Part shown: positions 8,057 through 16,502 of the stretch, piece by piece | Position numbering within the stretch: the stretch's first letter is position 1 | Layout: each line of letters starts with the position of its first letter | Position numbers and translations under genes: made by a program | The notes under the pieces: generated by a model | The model's database searches: none | Told to the model about the DNA's origin: nothing | What the model saw: only the letters and a program-made list of their open reading frames with translations | Source: an uncultured Acidobacteriia bacterium | GTDB lineage: Bacteria; Acidobacteriota; Terriglobia; Bryobacterales; Bryobacteraceae | Reading direction: 5' to 3' | Length of the DNA stretch: 64,000 nucleotides | NCBI GenBank assembly: GCA_903828455.1 | Contig: CAIKMJ010000027.1 | Location: forward strand, 1 to 64,000

Positions 8057-9886
8057 ATGTTATCAATGGCGCACTCGTATGAGGTAGTTGTTGTTGGCGG
8101 CGGTCACGCCGGCTGTGAAGCCGCGCGGGCCTGCGCGCGCCTCGGCCTGCGCACCGCCATGATCACGATGAATGCCGACCTCATCGCGCAGATGTCCTGC
8201 AACCCGGCCATCGGTGGCATCGCCAAGGGACACCTGGTTCGGGAGATCGATGCGCTGGGCGGCGTGATGGGCGAAGTGACCGATGCCGTCGGTATCCAGT
8301 TCCGCCTTCTGAATACCAGCCGTGGCCCGGCCGTCTGGTCGCCGCGCGCGCAGTGCGACAAGAAGCAATACCGCGTCCGCATGAAGGAAGTGTTGGAGCG
8401 GGAGCCCAACCTGCACATCAAGCAGGCGGAAGTCGCGTCGCTGATTCTGGAAAACGGCGTCTGCCGCGGCGTCCGGCTGGTGGATGGGCGCAGTATTCCC
8501 TCCTCCGCCGTAATCATCACAACCGGCACATTCTTAAAGGGGTTAGCTCATATCGGCGAGCAACGGTTCTCCAGCGGCCGCAATGGCGAGCCGTCGTCGG
8601 AAGTGCTCGCTGAACAGATCCGCAACCTCGGACTCGCCTGGACTCGACTGAAGACCGGCACCCCTCCGCGGCTCGACGCCCGCACCATCGACTGGTCGAA
8701 GTTCGAACCGCAACCCGGCGATGCCGTCCCTGTTCCGTTTTCCTTCCTGACCGAGAAGATTGACCGTCCCCAGATCCAGTGTTTCCTCGCCCGCACCACC
8801 GACGAGACGGCCCGCGTGATCCGCGACTCCATCAGCCGCTCACCTCTCTACAGCGGGCAGATCGAAGGCATCGGGCCGCGTTACTGTCCTTCTATAGAGG
8901 ATAAGTTCGTGAAGTTCCCGGACAAGGCCACACACCAGATTTTCCTCGAACCGGAAGGTCTCGATACGAACGAGATCTACGTCAACGGCATGTCGACGAG
9001 TATGCCGATCGACGTGCAGGCCGCGATGATCGCTTCCATCCCCGGCCTCGAAGACGCGGAGATGATTCGCCCGGGCTACGCCATTGAGTACGATGCCGTG
9101 GACGCCCGCGAATTGGATCATCGGCTGGAAGTGAAGAAGTTGCCCGGGTTGTTCCTCGCCGGGCAGATCAACGGGACTTCCGGGTATGAAGAGGCCGCCG
9201 GGCAGGGGATTATCGCCGGATTGAATGCCGCCATGTCGGTTCTGGGCCGCGAACCGGTCGTAATCCCGCGCAGTGAGGCCTATATCGGGATCATGGTGGA
9301 CGATCTGGTGACCAAGGGTACCGACGAACCGTACCGGATGTTCACCTCACGGGCCGAGTTCCGGCTGCATCTGCGCATCGATAATGCGGATGAGCGGTTG
9401 ACTCCTGTTGGGTATCGAGCCAGCTTGGTCACCCCGGCGCGTTGGGAATTCTTCGAACGGAAGCGGGAACAGACAGCGAAGTTGATCGAGGCGCTGGAAT
9501 CCGGTCCGAAGGCGGCCTATCTGCGGCGTCCCGAGGTCAAAATCGCCGAGTTTGAACCGTGGATTCGGGCGATTCTCGGCTGTGAGCCGGAGCGCGGCGT
9601 TCTGATGACTGTTGAGACGGCGGTGAAGTACTCGGGTTATCTGGATCAGCAACGGCGGCACATGGAGAAGATGGGCGGTTCAGACAATCGCCCGATCCCG
9701 CGTGAGTTTGTTTATCTGAATCTTCCCGGGTTGTCGCGTGAAGTCGGGGAGAAGTTGACTCGTGTTCAGCCAGCGACTTTGGGTCAGGCGGCGCGCATCC
9801 CCGGTGTCACCCCGGCGGCGATCTCGATTTTGGATATCCACCTTACGCTGAGTGTTTCACGTGAAACTGTTTCACGTGAAACATAA
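8057..9886 (+). CDS. mnmG: tRNA uridine-5-carboxymethylaminomethyl modification enzyme MnmG
   Basis: FAD-dependent enzyme that with MnmE modifies wobble uridine 34 of several tRNAs. The dinucleotide-binding motif [14 protein letters not shown] opens the protein; the signature [22 protein letters not shown] and the second family motif [11 protein letters not shown] are intact. Of ATGs at 8057 and 8066, the second ([12 protein letters not shown]) matches homologues better. The C terminus is odd: it ends [11 protein letters not shown] because the last codons are two back-to-back parS sites. Position next to parA-parB is the ancestral mnmG-(rsmG)-parA-parB order, here without rsmG. A TACAAT element (8053-8058) sits just upstream of the second ATG. 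Confidence 0.97.
   Translation: MLSMAHSYEVVVVGGGHAGCEAARACARLGLRTAMITMNADLIAQMSCNPAIGGIAKGHLVREIDALGGVMGEVTDAVGIQFRLLNTSRGPAVWSPRAQCDKKQYRVRMKEVLEREPNLHIKQAEVASLILENGVCRGVRLVDGRSIPSSAVIITTGTFLKGLAHIGEQRFSSGRNGEPSSEVLAEQIRNLGLAWTRLKTGTPPRLDARTIDWSKFEPQPGDAVPVPFSFLTEKIDRPQIQCFLARTTDETARVIRDSISRSPLYSGQIEGIGPRYCPSIEDKFVKFPDKATHQIFLEPEGLDTNEIYVNGMSTSMPIDVQAAMIASIPGLEDAEMIRPGYAIEYDAVDARELDHRLEVKKLPGLFLAGQINGTSGYEEAAGQGIIAGLNAAMSVLGREPVVIPRSEAYIGIMVDDLVTKGTDEPYRMFTSRAEFRLHLRIDNADERLTPVGYRASLVTPARWEFFERKREQTAKLIEALESGPKAAYLRRPEVKIAEFEPWIRAILGCEPERGVLMTVETAVKYSGYLDQQRRHMEKMGGSDNRPIPREFVYLNLPGLSREVGEKLTRVQPATLGQAARIPGVTPAAISILDIHLTLSVSRETVSRET
9853..9883. promoter_or_regulatory. Two adjoining parS centromere sites inside the mnmG 3' end
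   Basis: TGTTTCACGTGAAACT at 9853-9868 (one mismatch to the bacterial parS consensus) and TGTTTCACGTGAAACA at 9868-9883 (perfect) share one base and stop directly before the mnmG TAA. ParB is expected to nucleate here and spread. They are read as [10 protein letters not shown] by the mnmG frame. Confidence 0.93.
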
Positions 9887-9910
9887 GGTTAACCTTGTCG
9901 CACTTTGACC

Positions 9911-10226
9911 GCAAAATCGAACCCACTTGAAGCGGGGTTTTGCACGTTCGAACCCAATCGCAACTATGTTTCACGTGAAACAACCGTCCGAAGGAGGCGG
10001 GCGCAACCGACAATTGGCTTCGAATGTGCATAATGAGCCTGGCACCGGCATCGATCCTCCGAAGCGGAGCCGTCGTTGGCTTCGAACGTGCGAAACGCGT
10101 TCACAATCGGCTTCGAACGCGCGGATCGCCCCCGGAGTTGGCTTCGAATGTGCAACACACCCGTGAAATTGGCTTCGAGTGTGCGAAATTCGGCCCACGC
10201 GGCAACACAAATGGCTTCGATTGTTC
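9911..10226. repeat. Phased 31-bp repeat array between mnmG and parA
   Basis: The 14-bp core GGCTTCGAAYGTGC appears on the plus strand at 10016, 10078, 10109, 10140 and 10171, a weak in-phase copy at 10047 (9 of 14), and a looser copy at 10213 (12 of 14, out of phase). On the minus strand, cores occupy 9911-9924 and 9942-9955, also 31 bp apart. The 17-bp stretches between cores differ from each other. A perfect parS lies between the two orientations. Because 31 is not a multiple of three the cores fall in different frames, and no open reading frame explains them. Function is unknown; arrays of protein-binding sites on one helix face are the simplest reading. Confidence 0.9.
9967..9982. promoter_or_regulatory. 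parS centromere site (perfect)
   Basis: TGTTTCACGTGAAACA, identical to the bacterial parS consensus, placed between the inverted and direct halves of the 31-bp repeat array. Confidence 0.95.
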
Positions 10227-10236
10227 CAATCCCTTC

Positions 10237-10252
10237 CGTTTCACGTGAAACA
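10237..10252. promoter_or_regulatory. parS centromere site upstream of parA
   Basis: CGTTTCACGTGAAACA, one mismatch to consensus, 84 bp before the parA start. ParB bound here could also repress parAB transcription, as is known for other systems; that role is inference. Confidence 0.92.
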
Positions 10253-10335
10253 TGCTAGATTGAGAACTTCCGCCTCAAGCGGCACCAAACGTTCTTTAGG
10301 TATTTCGACCGTAACTATCTCAGGCTGAACTCCCT

Positions 10336-11124
10336 TTGACCAGAATCCTCGCAGTTACCAACCAAAAAGGCGGCGTCGGTAAAACGACCACCGCCGTCAA
10401 TCTCGCCGCCGCGCTCGCAGCCAACGACGTCAACGTCCTTCTCATCGACTGCGACTCGCAGGGTAACGCCACCAGCGGCGTCGGAATCCAGAAAACCGAG
10501 GGCATGCACACCCTCTACGACGTCCTCATCGACGGCAAAGACCTGACCAACGCCATCCAGCACACAGAGATGGAAGGCCTCGACATCCTCCCGGCGGACA
10601 AGAACCTCATCGGCGTCAACCTCGAACTCACCAACGCCGCCGATCGCGAGTCCGTCCTCCGCCAGCGGCTCCACGGCCTGCGCGGCAAATACCACTTCAT
10701 CATCATCGACTGCCCGCCGGCCCTCGATTTGCTCACTTTGAACGCTTTGATGGCCGCCGACGCCGTACTCGTGCCGATCCAATGCGAATTCTTCGCCCTC
10801 GAAGGCATTTCCAGTCTGATGGACACCATCGACCGCGTGCGTGAATCCTTCGGCCATCCCCTGCAAATTGAAGGCATCCTGCTGACCATGTACGACGAGC
10901 GCACCAACCTCGCCCGTCAGGTTGCAGCCGACCTCCGCGAATTCTTCCAGAACGAGGTGCTGCGCACGGTGATTCCGCGCAATATCCGCCTCGCCGAAGC
11001 CCCCAGCCACGGCAAACCCATCCTTCTCTATGACCCAGGGTCGAAGGGATCGGAAGCTTACATCCAACTGGCGAAAGAGATTCTGACTCATGAGCAAACA
11101 CGATCCGCGCAAAGCGCTCGGTAA
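10336..11124 (+). CDS. parA: Chromosome partitioning ATPase ParA (Soj)
   Basis: Walker-type ATPase that moves ParB-parS complexes and helps segregate the origin. The 262-residue protein begins MTRILAVTNQKGGVGKTTTAVNLA, containing the deviant Walker A KGGVGKTT with its signature lysine, then Walker A' LLIDCDSQGNAT and Walker B FIIIDCPPAL. It lacks an N-terminal helix-turn-helix, as expected for a chromosomal Soj. Start is TTG at 10336, with no clear Shine-Dalgarno. Its 3' end overlaps parB by 35 bases, so the two are translated from one message. Four parS sites lie within 500 bp upstream. Confidence 0.96.
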   Translation: MTRILAVTNQKGGVGKTTTAVNLAAALAANDVNVLLIDCDSQGNATSGVGIQKTEGMHTLYDVLIDGKDLTNAIQHTEMEGLDILPADKNLIGVNLELTNAADRESVLRQRLHGLRGKYHFIIIDCPPALDLLTLNALMAADAVLVPIQCEFFALEGISSLMDTIDRVRESFGHPLQIEGILLTMYDERTNLARQVAADLREFFQNEVLRTVIPRNIRLAEAPSHGKPILLYDPGSKGSEAYIQLAKEILTHEQTRSAQSAR

Positions 11125-12058
11125 GGGCATCAACGCGCTTTTACCGCGCCGCACCGCCGCCGAAGCGCCGGCCCAGACGCCGGCCACCCCCGCCCAGTCC
11201 ACTCCGGTGGCAACACCGCCGGTTTCCGATTCGGGCCCGGTTGCGAATAAAGACATCCGCACCCTCCCGATTGAGAAGGTGACGCCCAATCCGAACCAAC
11301 CGCGCCGCGAGTTCGACGAGGCATCGCTGATGGAACTCGCCCAGTCCATCGAACGCGACGGCATCATCCAGTCCATCGTGGTTCGCGAAAACGGCCCCGA
11401 CTCCTGGCAGATCATCGCCGGTGAACGCCGCTGGCGCGCCGCAAACCTGGCCGGACTGAAAGAAGTCCCCGTCTCCGTCCGCACGGCGAACGACGAGAAG
11501 ACGATGGAACTGGCCATCGTCGAGAACATCCAGCGTGAGGACCTCAATCCGATCGACCTCGCCCTCGCCTTCCATCGCATGGCGGACGAACTGGCTCTGA
11601 GCCACGAAGAGATCGGCCGCAAGACCGGCAAAGAGCGCACCACCGTCACCAACTCGTTAAGATTGTTGCAGTTACCTTCTACGGTGCAGCACATGGTGCG
11701 GAACCGCGAACTCTCCCCCGGTCATGCCCGCGCGCTGCTGAAGCTCGCCGATGCCGCGCTCATCGAAGAAGTCGCGGTGAAGTGCGTCGAAGAAGGCTGG
11801 TCGGTCCGGCGGATTGAAGAGTACACGCGGCCTGAGCAGGAAGCCCCGGCCGCGCCGCGCAAGAGCCGCAGGAAGGAAGAGCCGAAACCGCTCGATCCCA
11901 ATGTCAAAGCGGCGCTGAGTGAACTGGAAGCCGCGCTGGGTACGCGCGTTCGCATCGTCGAAAAAGCGGGCGGGAAGGGCTATCTGGAGATCGATTACTA
12001 CTCGGCCGACGACCTGGAACGGATCTACGAGACGATCGTCACGCAGACCAAATCATAA
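11090..12058 (+). CDS. parB: Chromosome partitioning protein ParB (Spo0J)
   Basis: CTP-dependent clamp that loads at parS and spreads along DNA. The 322 residues contain an N-terminal KALGKGINALLP peptide that stimulates ParA ATPase, a low-complexity Pro/Ala linker, the CTP-binding motif IIAGERRWRAA and ENIQREDLNP box, a central helix-turn-helix (IGRKTGKERTTVTNSLRLLQLP) and a C-terminal dimerisation domain after a Lys/Arg-rich linker. It overlaps parA and ends inside a palindrome shared with the convergent MerR gene. The parS consensus nearby matches what this ParB family recognises. Confidence 0.96.
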   Translation: MSKHDPRKALGKGINALLPRRTAAEAPAQTPATPAQSTPVATPPVSDSGPVANKDIRTLPIEKVTPNPNQPRREFDEASLMELAQSIERDGIIQSIVVRENGPDSWQIIAGERRWRAANLAGLKEVPVSVRTANDEKTMELAIVENIQREDLNPIDLALAFHRMADELALSHEEIGRKTGKERTTVTNSLRLLQLPSTVQHMVRNRELSPGHARALLKLADAALIEEVAVKCVEEGWSVRRIEEYTRPEQEAPAAPRKSRRKEEPKPLDPNVKAALSELEAALGTRVRIVEKAGGKGYLEIDYYSADDLERIYETIVTQTKS

Positions 12059-12078
12059 TTGTACGATTTCGTACAATT
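12057..12078. terminator. Bidirectional hairpin between convergent parB and merR-like gene
   Basis: AATTGTACGA (12057-12066) and TCGTACAATT (12069-12078) form a perfect 10-bp stem with a TT loop. It overlaps the stop codons of both convergent genes. The AT-rich ends supply short U tracts in each direction, but there is no long T run, so it is a plausible, not certain, terminator. Confidence 0.65.
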
Positions 12079-12472
12079 ACTTCCGCATCAGCTTCAGAAT
12101 CGCTTCCAGCTCCTGGCGAATGCCGGGTAGCGGATCGTCGGTCGTGAACAGCGACACCTGTCGTACCGGTTTCGGCTTCGGTGTCTTCGTCGGTTTGGGG
12201 GCGGTCTGGAGCGCCTTTCGCGCCCCTTCGATGGTGAACTTCCTGTCGTAGAGCAGGTGCTTGATGTTGAGCAGCAGCTCCACGTCTTTGCGGCGGAACA
12301 TGCGCTGCCCGGTGTCGGACTTGCGCGGCGACAGACCAGGGAACTCGGTCTCCCAGTAACGCAGCACGTATGCCTCGACTCCGACCAACTGGCTGACCTC
12401 GCCAATCTTGAAGAAGAGCTTGTCCGGTATGGGAACCGGAATTTGTTCCTGAGGCTCGTCCACCATCGTCAT
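12077..12472 (-). CDS. MerR-family transcriptional regulator
   Basis: Small DNA-binding regulator of 131 residues. The winged helix-turn-helix of the MerR class spans about residues 19-85: [32 protein letters not shown] followed by [22 protein letters not shown]. After this comes a Pro/Lys-rich linker and a short helix; there is no cysteine-bearing or ligand-binding C-terminal domain of the metal or drug sensors. Such short MerR proteins are common and largely uncharacterised, often found near translation or cell-cycle genes. It is convergent with parB and divergent from cpaF, with which it shares a 42-bp intergenic region. Confidence 0.88.
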   Translation of the reverse strand: MTMVDEPQEQIPVPIPDKLFFKIGEVSQLVGVEAYVLRYWETEFPGLSPRKSDTGQRMFRRKDVELLLNIKHLLYDRKFTIEGARKALQTAPKPTKTPKPKPVRQVSLFTTDDPLPGIRQELEAILKLMRK

Positions 12473-12514
12473 CCTACCGCGATCACTATATTAAACCGCA
12501 ACCGCCCGGTATAA

Positions 12515-13873
12515 TTGTCCGTTACATACCCCGTGGGAACCAACCGTCCAACACCGCCGCCGGGCCGAAGCGTAGCGCCGAACTATGGCCGACCGACGGA
12601 CCGCAACTTCGAGCTGAAGTCCGCGATCCACAAGAAGCTGCTCACGGTGCTGAACCTCGAGCGCGTGGCCTCGCTGCCCAAGGAGCGTCTGCGCGCCGAA
12701 ATCGGTCGCGTGGTGGAACGGTTGCTCGAAGACGAACGCGTGCCGATGACGGCCAGCGACCAGAACCGCATCATCGAGGAAGTGCTCGATGAAGTGCTGG
12801 GCCTCGGGCCGCTGGAGCCGCTGCTGAAAGAGCCGTCCATCTCGGACATCCTCGTCAACCGCGCGGATAAGGTTTACATCGAACGCGGCGGCAAGCTGGC
12901 GGAGACGCCGGTGCGGTTCCGCGACGATGCGCACCTGATGCACATCATCGAAAAGATCGTCTCGCAGGTGGGACGCCGCATCGATGAAGCGCAGCCCATT
13001 GTCGACGCCCGCCTCGCCGATGGTTCGCGCGTCAACGCCATCATTCCGCCGCTGGCGCTCGACGGCCCCTGCCTCAGCATCCGCCGCTTCGGCCGTCACG
13101 TCATCACGCAGGACGAAATGATTCAGTACAAGACGGTGATGCCGTCCATGCTGAAATTCCTCGCCGCCTGCGTGCAGTGCAAGACCACGATTCTCATCTC
13201 CGGCGGCACCGGTTCCGGCAAGACGACCACGCTCAACGCGCTCTCGCGCTTCATCCCCGAAGAAGAGCGCATCGTGACGATCGAAGACACCGCCGAACTG
13301 CAGCTGCAGCAGCGGCACGTGGTGAAGTTCGAAACGCGTCCGCCGAATCTGAACAAAGAAGGCGGCATCAACCAGCGCGCGCTGCTGCGCACGGCGCTGC
13401 GTATGCGGCCGGATCGCATCATCGTCGGCGAATGCCGCGGCGCCGAAGCGCTGGACATGCTGCAGGCGATGAACACCGGCGTGGAAGGTTCCATGAGCAC
13501 GGTGCACGCCAACACGCCGAAGGACGCGTTCTCGCGCCTCGAAACCATGGTGATGATGGCCGATCTCGAAATCCCCACGCGCGTGATTCTGCAACAACTG
13601 GCGTCGGCGATCAAGGTGGTGGTGCAGGTGACGCGTCTGCAGGACGGTACACGTAAGATCGTGAGCATCGCCGAAGTCATCAAGGCGCATGACGATCATG
13701 TGGAACTGCAGGAGGTCTTCACCTTCGAGCGCAAGGGCGTGACGGACGCGGGCAAAGTGCAGGGCACGTTCCGCTCCACGGGCGTGCGGCCGAAGATCAT
13801 GGACCGGCTGCGGCTGAGCGGCATCACGCTGCCGGATTCGGTCTTCACCGAAACCGTCAACGTGAACCTGTAG
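12515..13873 (+). CDS. cpaF: Type II/IV secretion ATPase, CpaF/TadA family
   Basis: Hexameric ATPase family that powers Tad-type pilus assembly. The 452 residues show the N-terminal helical domain (EVLDEVLGLGPLEPLLKEPSISDILVN), Walker A SGGTGSGKTTTLNALS, Asp box IVTIEDTAELQL, Walker B RIIVGECRGAEALDMLQAMNTG and the His box STVHANTPKDAFSRLE. The start is unclear: TTG at 12515 overlaps a TATAAT hexamer (12510-12515) and is probably inside the promoter; GTG at 12533 is the next in-frame choice. No TadB, TadC, prepilin or secretin genes are near, so this is an orphan ATPase in this window. Confidence 0.9.
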   Translation: MSVTYPVGTNRPTPPPGRSVAPNYGRPTDRNFELKSAIHKKLLTVLNLERVASLPKERLRAEIGRVVERLLEDERVPMTASDQNRIIEEVLDEVLGLGPLEPLLKEPSISDILVNRADKVYIERGGKLAETPVRFRDDAHLMHIIEKIVSQVGRRIDEAQPIVDARLADGSRVNAIIPPLALDGPCLSIRRFGRHVITQDEMIQYKTVMPSMLKFLAACVQCKTTILISGGTGSGKTTTLNALSRFIPEEERIVTIEDTAELQLQQRHVVKFETRPPNLNKEGGINQRALLRTALRMRPDRIIVGECRGAEALDMLQAMNTGVEGSMSTVHANTPKDAFSRLETMVMMADLEIPTRVILQQLASAIKVVVQVTRLQDGTRKIVSIAEVIKAHDDHVELQEVFTFERKGVTDAGKVQGTFRSTGVRPKIMDRLRLSGITLPDSVFTETVNVNL

Positions 13874-13886
13874 CGCGCCGCGCGAG

Positions 13887-14795
13887 CTACGCGGCGTCCG
13901 TGCTGCTCCGTCCGTGCTTCGGAGCCGTTCGTTTTACGATGGCGACGCCGGCGAAGATAATCGCCATCGCCGCCAGTTCGCGCGGGCCGGCCGGTTCGCG
14001 AAAGAACAGCCAGCCGAGGAACACGGCCACGGCCGCATTCACGTAGGTGTAAATCGAAACCACGGCTACCGGCAGGCGATCCAGCGCGAAGATATACGAA
14101 CTGTATCCAACCACCGAACCGAAGATCACAAGGTACGCGACCGCCGCCATACTCCGCAGCGAGGGCGCTGCATGGATTCCGCCGAACGCCAGCGCAATCG
14201 GGATAAAGACGATGCCGGCCGCCAGTTGCTGCACGGCGCCGGTCACGATCGGATGCGCCACAATGTGCTGCCGCCGCTGGTAGATGGAACCGGCGTTCCA
14301 GCTCACCGAACTAACCTGCACGATCAGAAAACCGATCAGCATCGCATGGTCGAAGCCGCTTGCGCCGGGAAGCAACAACAGCACGGCGCCGGCCAGCCCC
14401 ACGCACATGCCGGCAACGGTTGGCATGTGGAGACGCTCGCCGCCGAGCATCGCTTCAATCCCCACCAGCCAGAACGGGCCGAGCGTAATGAACAGACTCG
14501 TCATGCCGCTCGGAATGCGTTGTTCGGCGAAAAAGATGGCGCCGTTGCCGATGCCATGAACGATCACGCCGCAGAGGCAGGCCACGCGCAGCTCACGTCC
14601 ACGCGGAATATGCGCGCCGCGCAGCAGGGCGGCAATGAGCAGGATGGAGCCGGACAGCAGATAGCGCGTCGCAATCACCACCAGCGGCGGCAGGCTCTCC
14701 AGCGAGATGCGGATGGCGAGATAGGTGGTGCCCCAGAAGAAACAGACCGAGGCGAGAGCCGCGTAAGCGAGCGGCGTCGGGCGGCGGGGCGACAT
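13887..14795 (-). CDS. DMT-superfamily (EamA) transporter
   Basis: Ten-helix inner-membrane exporter of metabolites or drugs. The 302 residues hold two EamA repeats (about 13-145 and 155-290), each with five hydrophobic segments. The first begins AYAALASVCFFWGTTYLAIR, typical of the YedA/RhaT branch, and the second ends VFLGWLFFREPAGPRELAAMAIIFAGV, a standard repeat ending. The substrate cannot be told from sequence. It is convergent with cpaF with a 13-bp gap. Confidence 0.88.
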   Translation of the reverse strand: MSPRRPTPLAYAALASVCFFWGTTYLAIRISLESLPPLVVIATRYLLSGSILLIAALLRGAHIPRGRELRVACLCGVIVHGIGNGAIFFAEQRIPSGMTSLFITLGPFWLVGIEAMLGGERLHMPTVAGMCVGLAGAVLLLLPGASGFDHAMLIGFLIVQVSSVSWNAGSIYQRRQHIVAHPIVTGAVQQLAAGIVFIPIALAFGGIHAAPSLRSMAAVAYLVIFGSVVGYSSYIFALDRLPVAVVSIYTYVNAAVAVFLGWLFFREPAGPRELAAMAIIFAGVAIVKRTAPKHGRSSTDAA

Positions 14796-14873
14796 TCTCC
14801 CAGCCTACCGCTTCCCAGCCTGCCGCTTCGGCACAGCGTTGACGAATCCGCTGCCAACTCGTGTCGCCGGCTC

Positions 14874-14893
14874 GTGTCACAAGCTCGTGACAC
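14874..14893 (-). terminator. Hairpin just after the secreted hypothetical gene
   Basis: GTGTCAC (14874-14880) and GTGACAC (14887-14893) form a 7-bp stem with a 6-base loop, directly after the stop codon of the minus-strand gene ending at 14897. No T run follows, so a role in transcript end protection is as likely as termination. Confidence 0.4.
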
Positions 14894-14896
14894 AAG

Positions 14897-15475
14897 CTAT
14901 GGCACGGACGGTGACAAGCCGACGCTCAGCAGCGGGACCGCAAATGCCGAGGAGCCGGTGACGTTGGTGAAGACGTGAGTGACGCCGGTCGCCGTGTCGA
15001 ATGTCTCGAACGAATACGCCAGCGAACAGGAGTTGCTGACGATCACGTTCGGCGTCGCGAAGGGCGCCGAACTGACCGATATCTGGCCGCGAATCACGGT
15101 GCGCGCGCCGCCGCTGACGCCAAGCGATGCGTACGGCAGACTCGCGGAGAAGATCTGGCCCGGCAGGATGCTGAACGTCGCCGCCTTGCCGATTGTGCCG
15201 CCGCCGCTGCTCAGGAACGAGATGGTTCCGTTGCAGATGGGAGCCGCCACGGGATTCAGCGTGCCGTTGGTTGTTGCCGAAATCACCGTGGTGTTCACCA
15301 CGTTGATCTGCGCGGTCTCCGTTGCCGCGAGTCCCACCGGCAAAAATACGTACGACTGCGTAAAGTTCACCGGCGTCGGAGTGGCCGCGGGTGAGCTGAT
15401 AACCTGCGCAAATGCGGTACCCGCCAGCACGCACGCCGCGCCCGCGAGTCTCCAAAAGGTTCCGTAGTTCGACAT
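14897..15475 (-). CDS. Secreted hypothetical protein
   Basis: I do not recognise this 192-residue protein. It begins MSNYGTFWRLAGAACVLAGTAFAQ, a clear Sec signal peptide with probable cleavage after AFA. The mature part is rich in Thr, Ser, Val and Ala with alternating hydrophobic residues, which suggests an all-beta surface or periplasmic protein. Two cysteines (APICNGTI and SNSCSLAYSF) may form a disulfide. The gene stands alone between the DMT transporter and the divergent sugar kinase. Similar secreted Ser/Thr/Val proteins are frequent in Solibacter-like genomes. Confidence 0.72.
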   Translation of the reverse strand: MSNYGTFWRLAGAACVLAGTAFAQVISSPAATPTPVNFTQSYVFLPVGLAATETAQINVVNTTVISATTNGTLNPVAAPICNGTISFLSSGGGTIGKAATFSILPGQIFSASLPYASLGVSGGARTVIRGQISVSSAPFATPNVIVSNSCSLAYSFETFDTATGVTHVFTNVTGSSAFAVPLLSVGLSPSVP

Positions 15476-15554
15476 TTCACTGCTCCTTCTGGTCCCTTTT
15501 GATTATCGGACGAATTCACTCCACCTGCGTTTCCGGTTGTGTCAACATGAGAGG

Positions 15555-16502
15555 TTGATCGTTACACTCACCATGAATCCGGCGATTGACCGGACCATCG
15601 GCGTCGACCGGCTTGCGTTCGATGACCGCGCCTACATTCTTTCCAGCAACGACTCGGCCGGCGGACGCGGCATCAACGCGGCGCGCGTCATTCACTCCTT
15701 CGGCGGCGACACGGTGGCGATTCTGCCCGTCGGCGGCGACCGCGGCGTCCGCATCGGCCACCATCTGGAAGATTGCGGCTTCCGCGTGGAGCAGGTGCCG
15801 ATCCGGAACGACATACGCCGCAACTTCACCATCACGGATCGCCACGGCCTCACCATCAAGCTGAACGAAATCGGCCCGCGGCTCGACAAGACCGAACTCG
15901 CCAACATCGAGCAGGTTGTGGACCGGCACCTCGAACACGCCCGCTGGCTCATGCTGTGCGGCAGCCTGCCGCCGGGCGTTCCCGCTGACTTTTATGCACG
16001 CATGATCGAGCGCGCCAAACAGCGCGGCGTGAAGACTCTGCTCGATACCGATGGCGACGCGCTCGGCCGCGGCATCGAAGCCGGACCCACCGTGGTCACG
16101 CCCAACCAGCAGGAAGCCGAACGGCTGCTGAACACCGTACTGCTCACGCGCGCACATGCCATCACGGCGGCGCGGAAGATCGTCACCATGGGCGCCGAAG
16201 CGGTGGCACTCTCGCTCGGCCCGCGTGGCGCCATCGGGGCGTGGCTCGATGCGGACGGCAAAGAACAGGTGGTGGAAGTGATTCCGCCGCGCGTGGACGC
16301 AATCTCGCCGATCGGCGCCGGCGATGCCAAACAGGCGGCGCTCGCCTGGGCGATGGACCGGGGCGACGCATTTCCGCAGGCGCTGGCGTGGGGCGTGGCC
16401 TCCGGCACGGCATCCGCAAAACTGCCGGGCATGAATTTCGGAACTTTGGCGCAAACCACGGAAATTCACCAGGACGTGGATTTGCGCCACGTCGAACTTT
16501 GA
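15555..16502 (+). CDS. PfkB-family hexose kinase (1-phosphofructokinase/tagatose-6-P kinase type)
   Basis: Sugar-phosphate kinase of the ribokinase-like fold. LIVTLTMNPAIDRTI at the N terminus and AGGRGINAARVI match the FruK/LacC/PfkB subgroup. The catalytic block SPIGAGDAKQAALAWA retains GAGD with the catalytic Asp, but the residues after it differ from the usual GAGDSF. LCGSLPPGVPADFY is another family motif. TTG at 15555 gives the typical beginning; an in-frame TTG at 15537 would add six residues. Its stop overlaps the murJ start (TTGA), implying coupled translation. The acceptor sugar is unresolved. Confidence 0.87.
   Translation: MIVTLTMNPAIDRTIGVDRLAFDDRAYILSSNDSAGGRGINAARVIHSFGGDTVAILPVGGDRGVRIGHHLEDCGFRVEQVPIRNDIRRNFTITDRHGLTIKLNEIGPRLDKTELANIEQVVDRHLEHARWLMLCGSLPPGVPADFYARMIERAKQRGVKTLLDTDGDALGRGIEAGPTVVTPNQQEAERLLNTVLLTRAHAITAARKIVTMGAEAVALSLGPRGAIGAWLDADGKEQVVEVIPPRVDAISPIGAGDAKQAALAWAMDRGDAFPQALAWGVASGTASAKLPGMNFGTLAQTTEIHQDVDLRHVEL

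Noticed and set aside
9942-9958. tRNA fragment because GTTCGAAC resembles a T arm
   Set aside because: No acceptor, D or anticodon stems can be drawn around any of the cores; the match is limited to the TTCGAA palindrome.
9927-10210. Short repetitive proteins in the mnmG-parA gap
   Set aside because: The 31-bp period shifts the frame at every copy, start sites lack signals, and several frames on both strands are equally open, as expected for GC-rich repeats.
9911-10226. CRISPR array in the mnmG-parA gap
   Set aside because: Cores are only 14 bp with 17-bp spacers, they change orientation across the array, copies are imperfect, and no cas gene is present.
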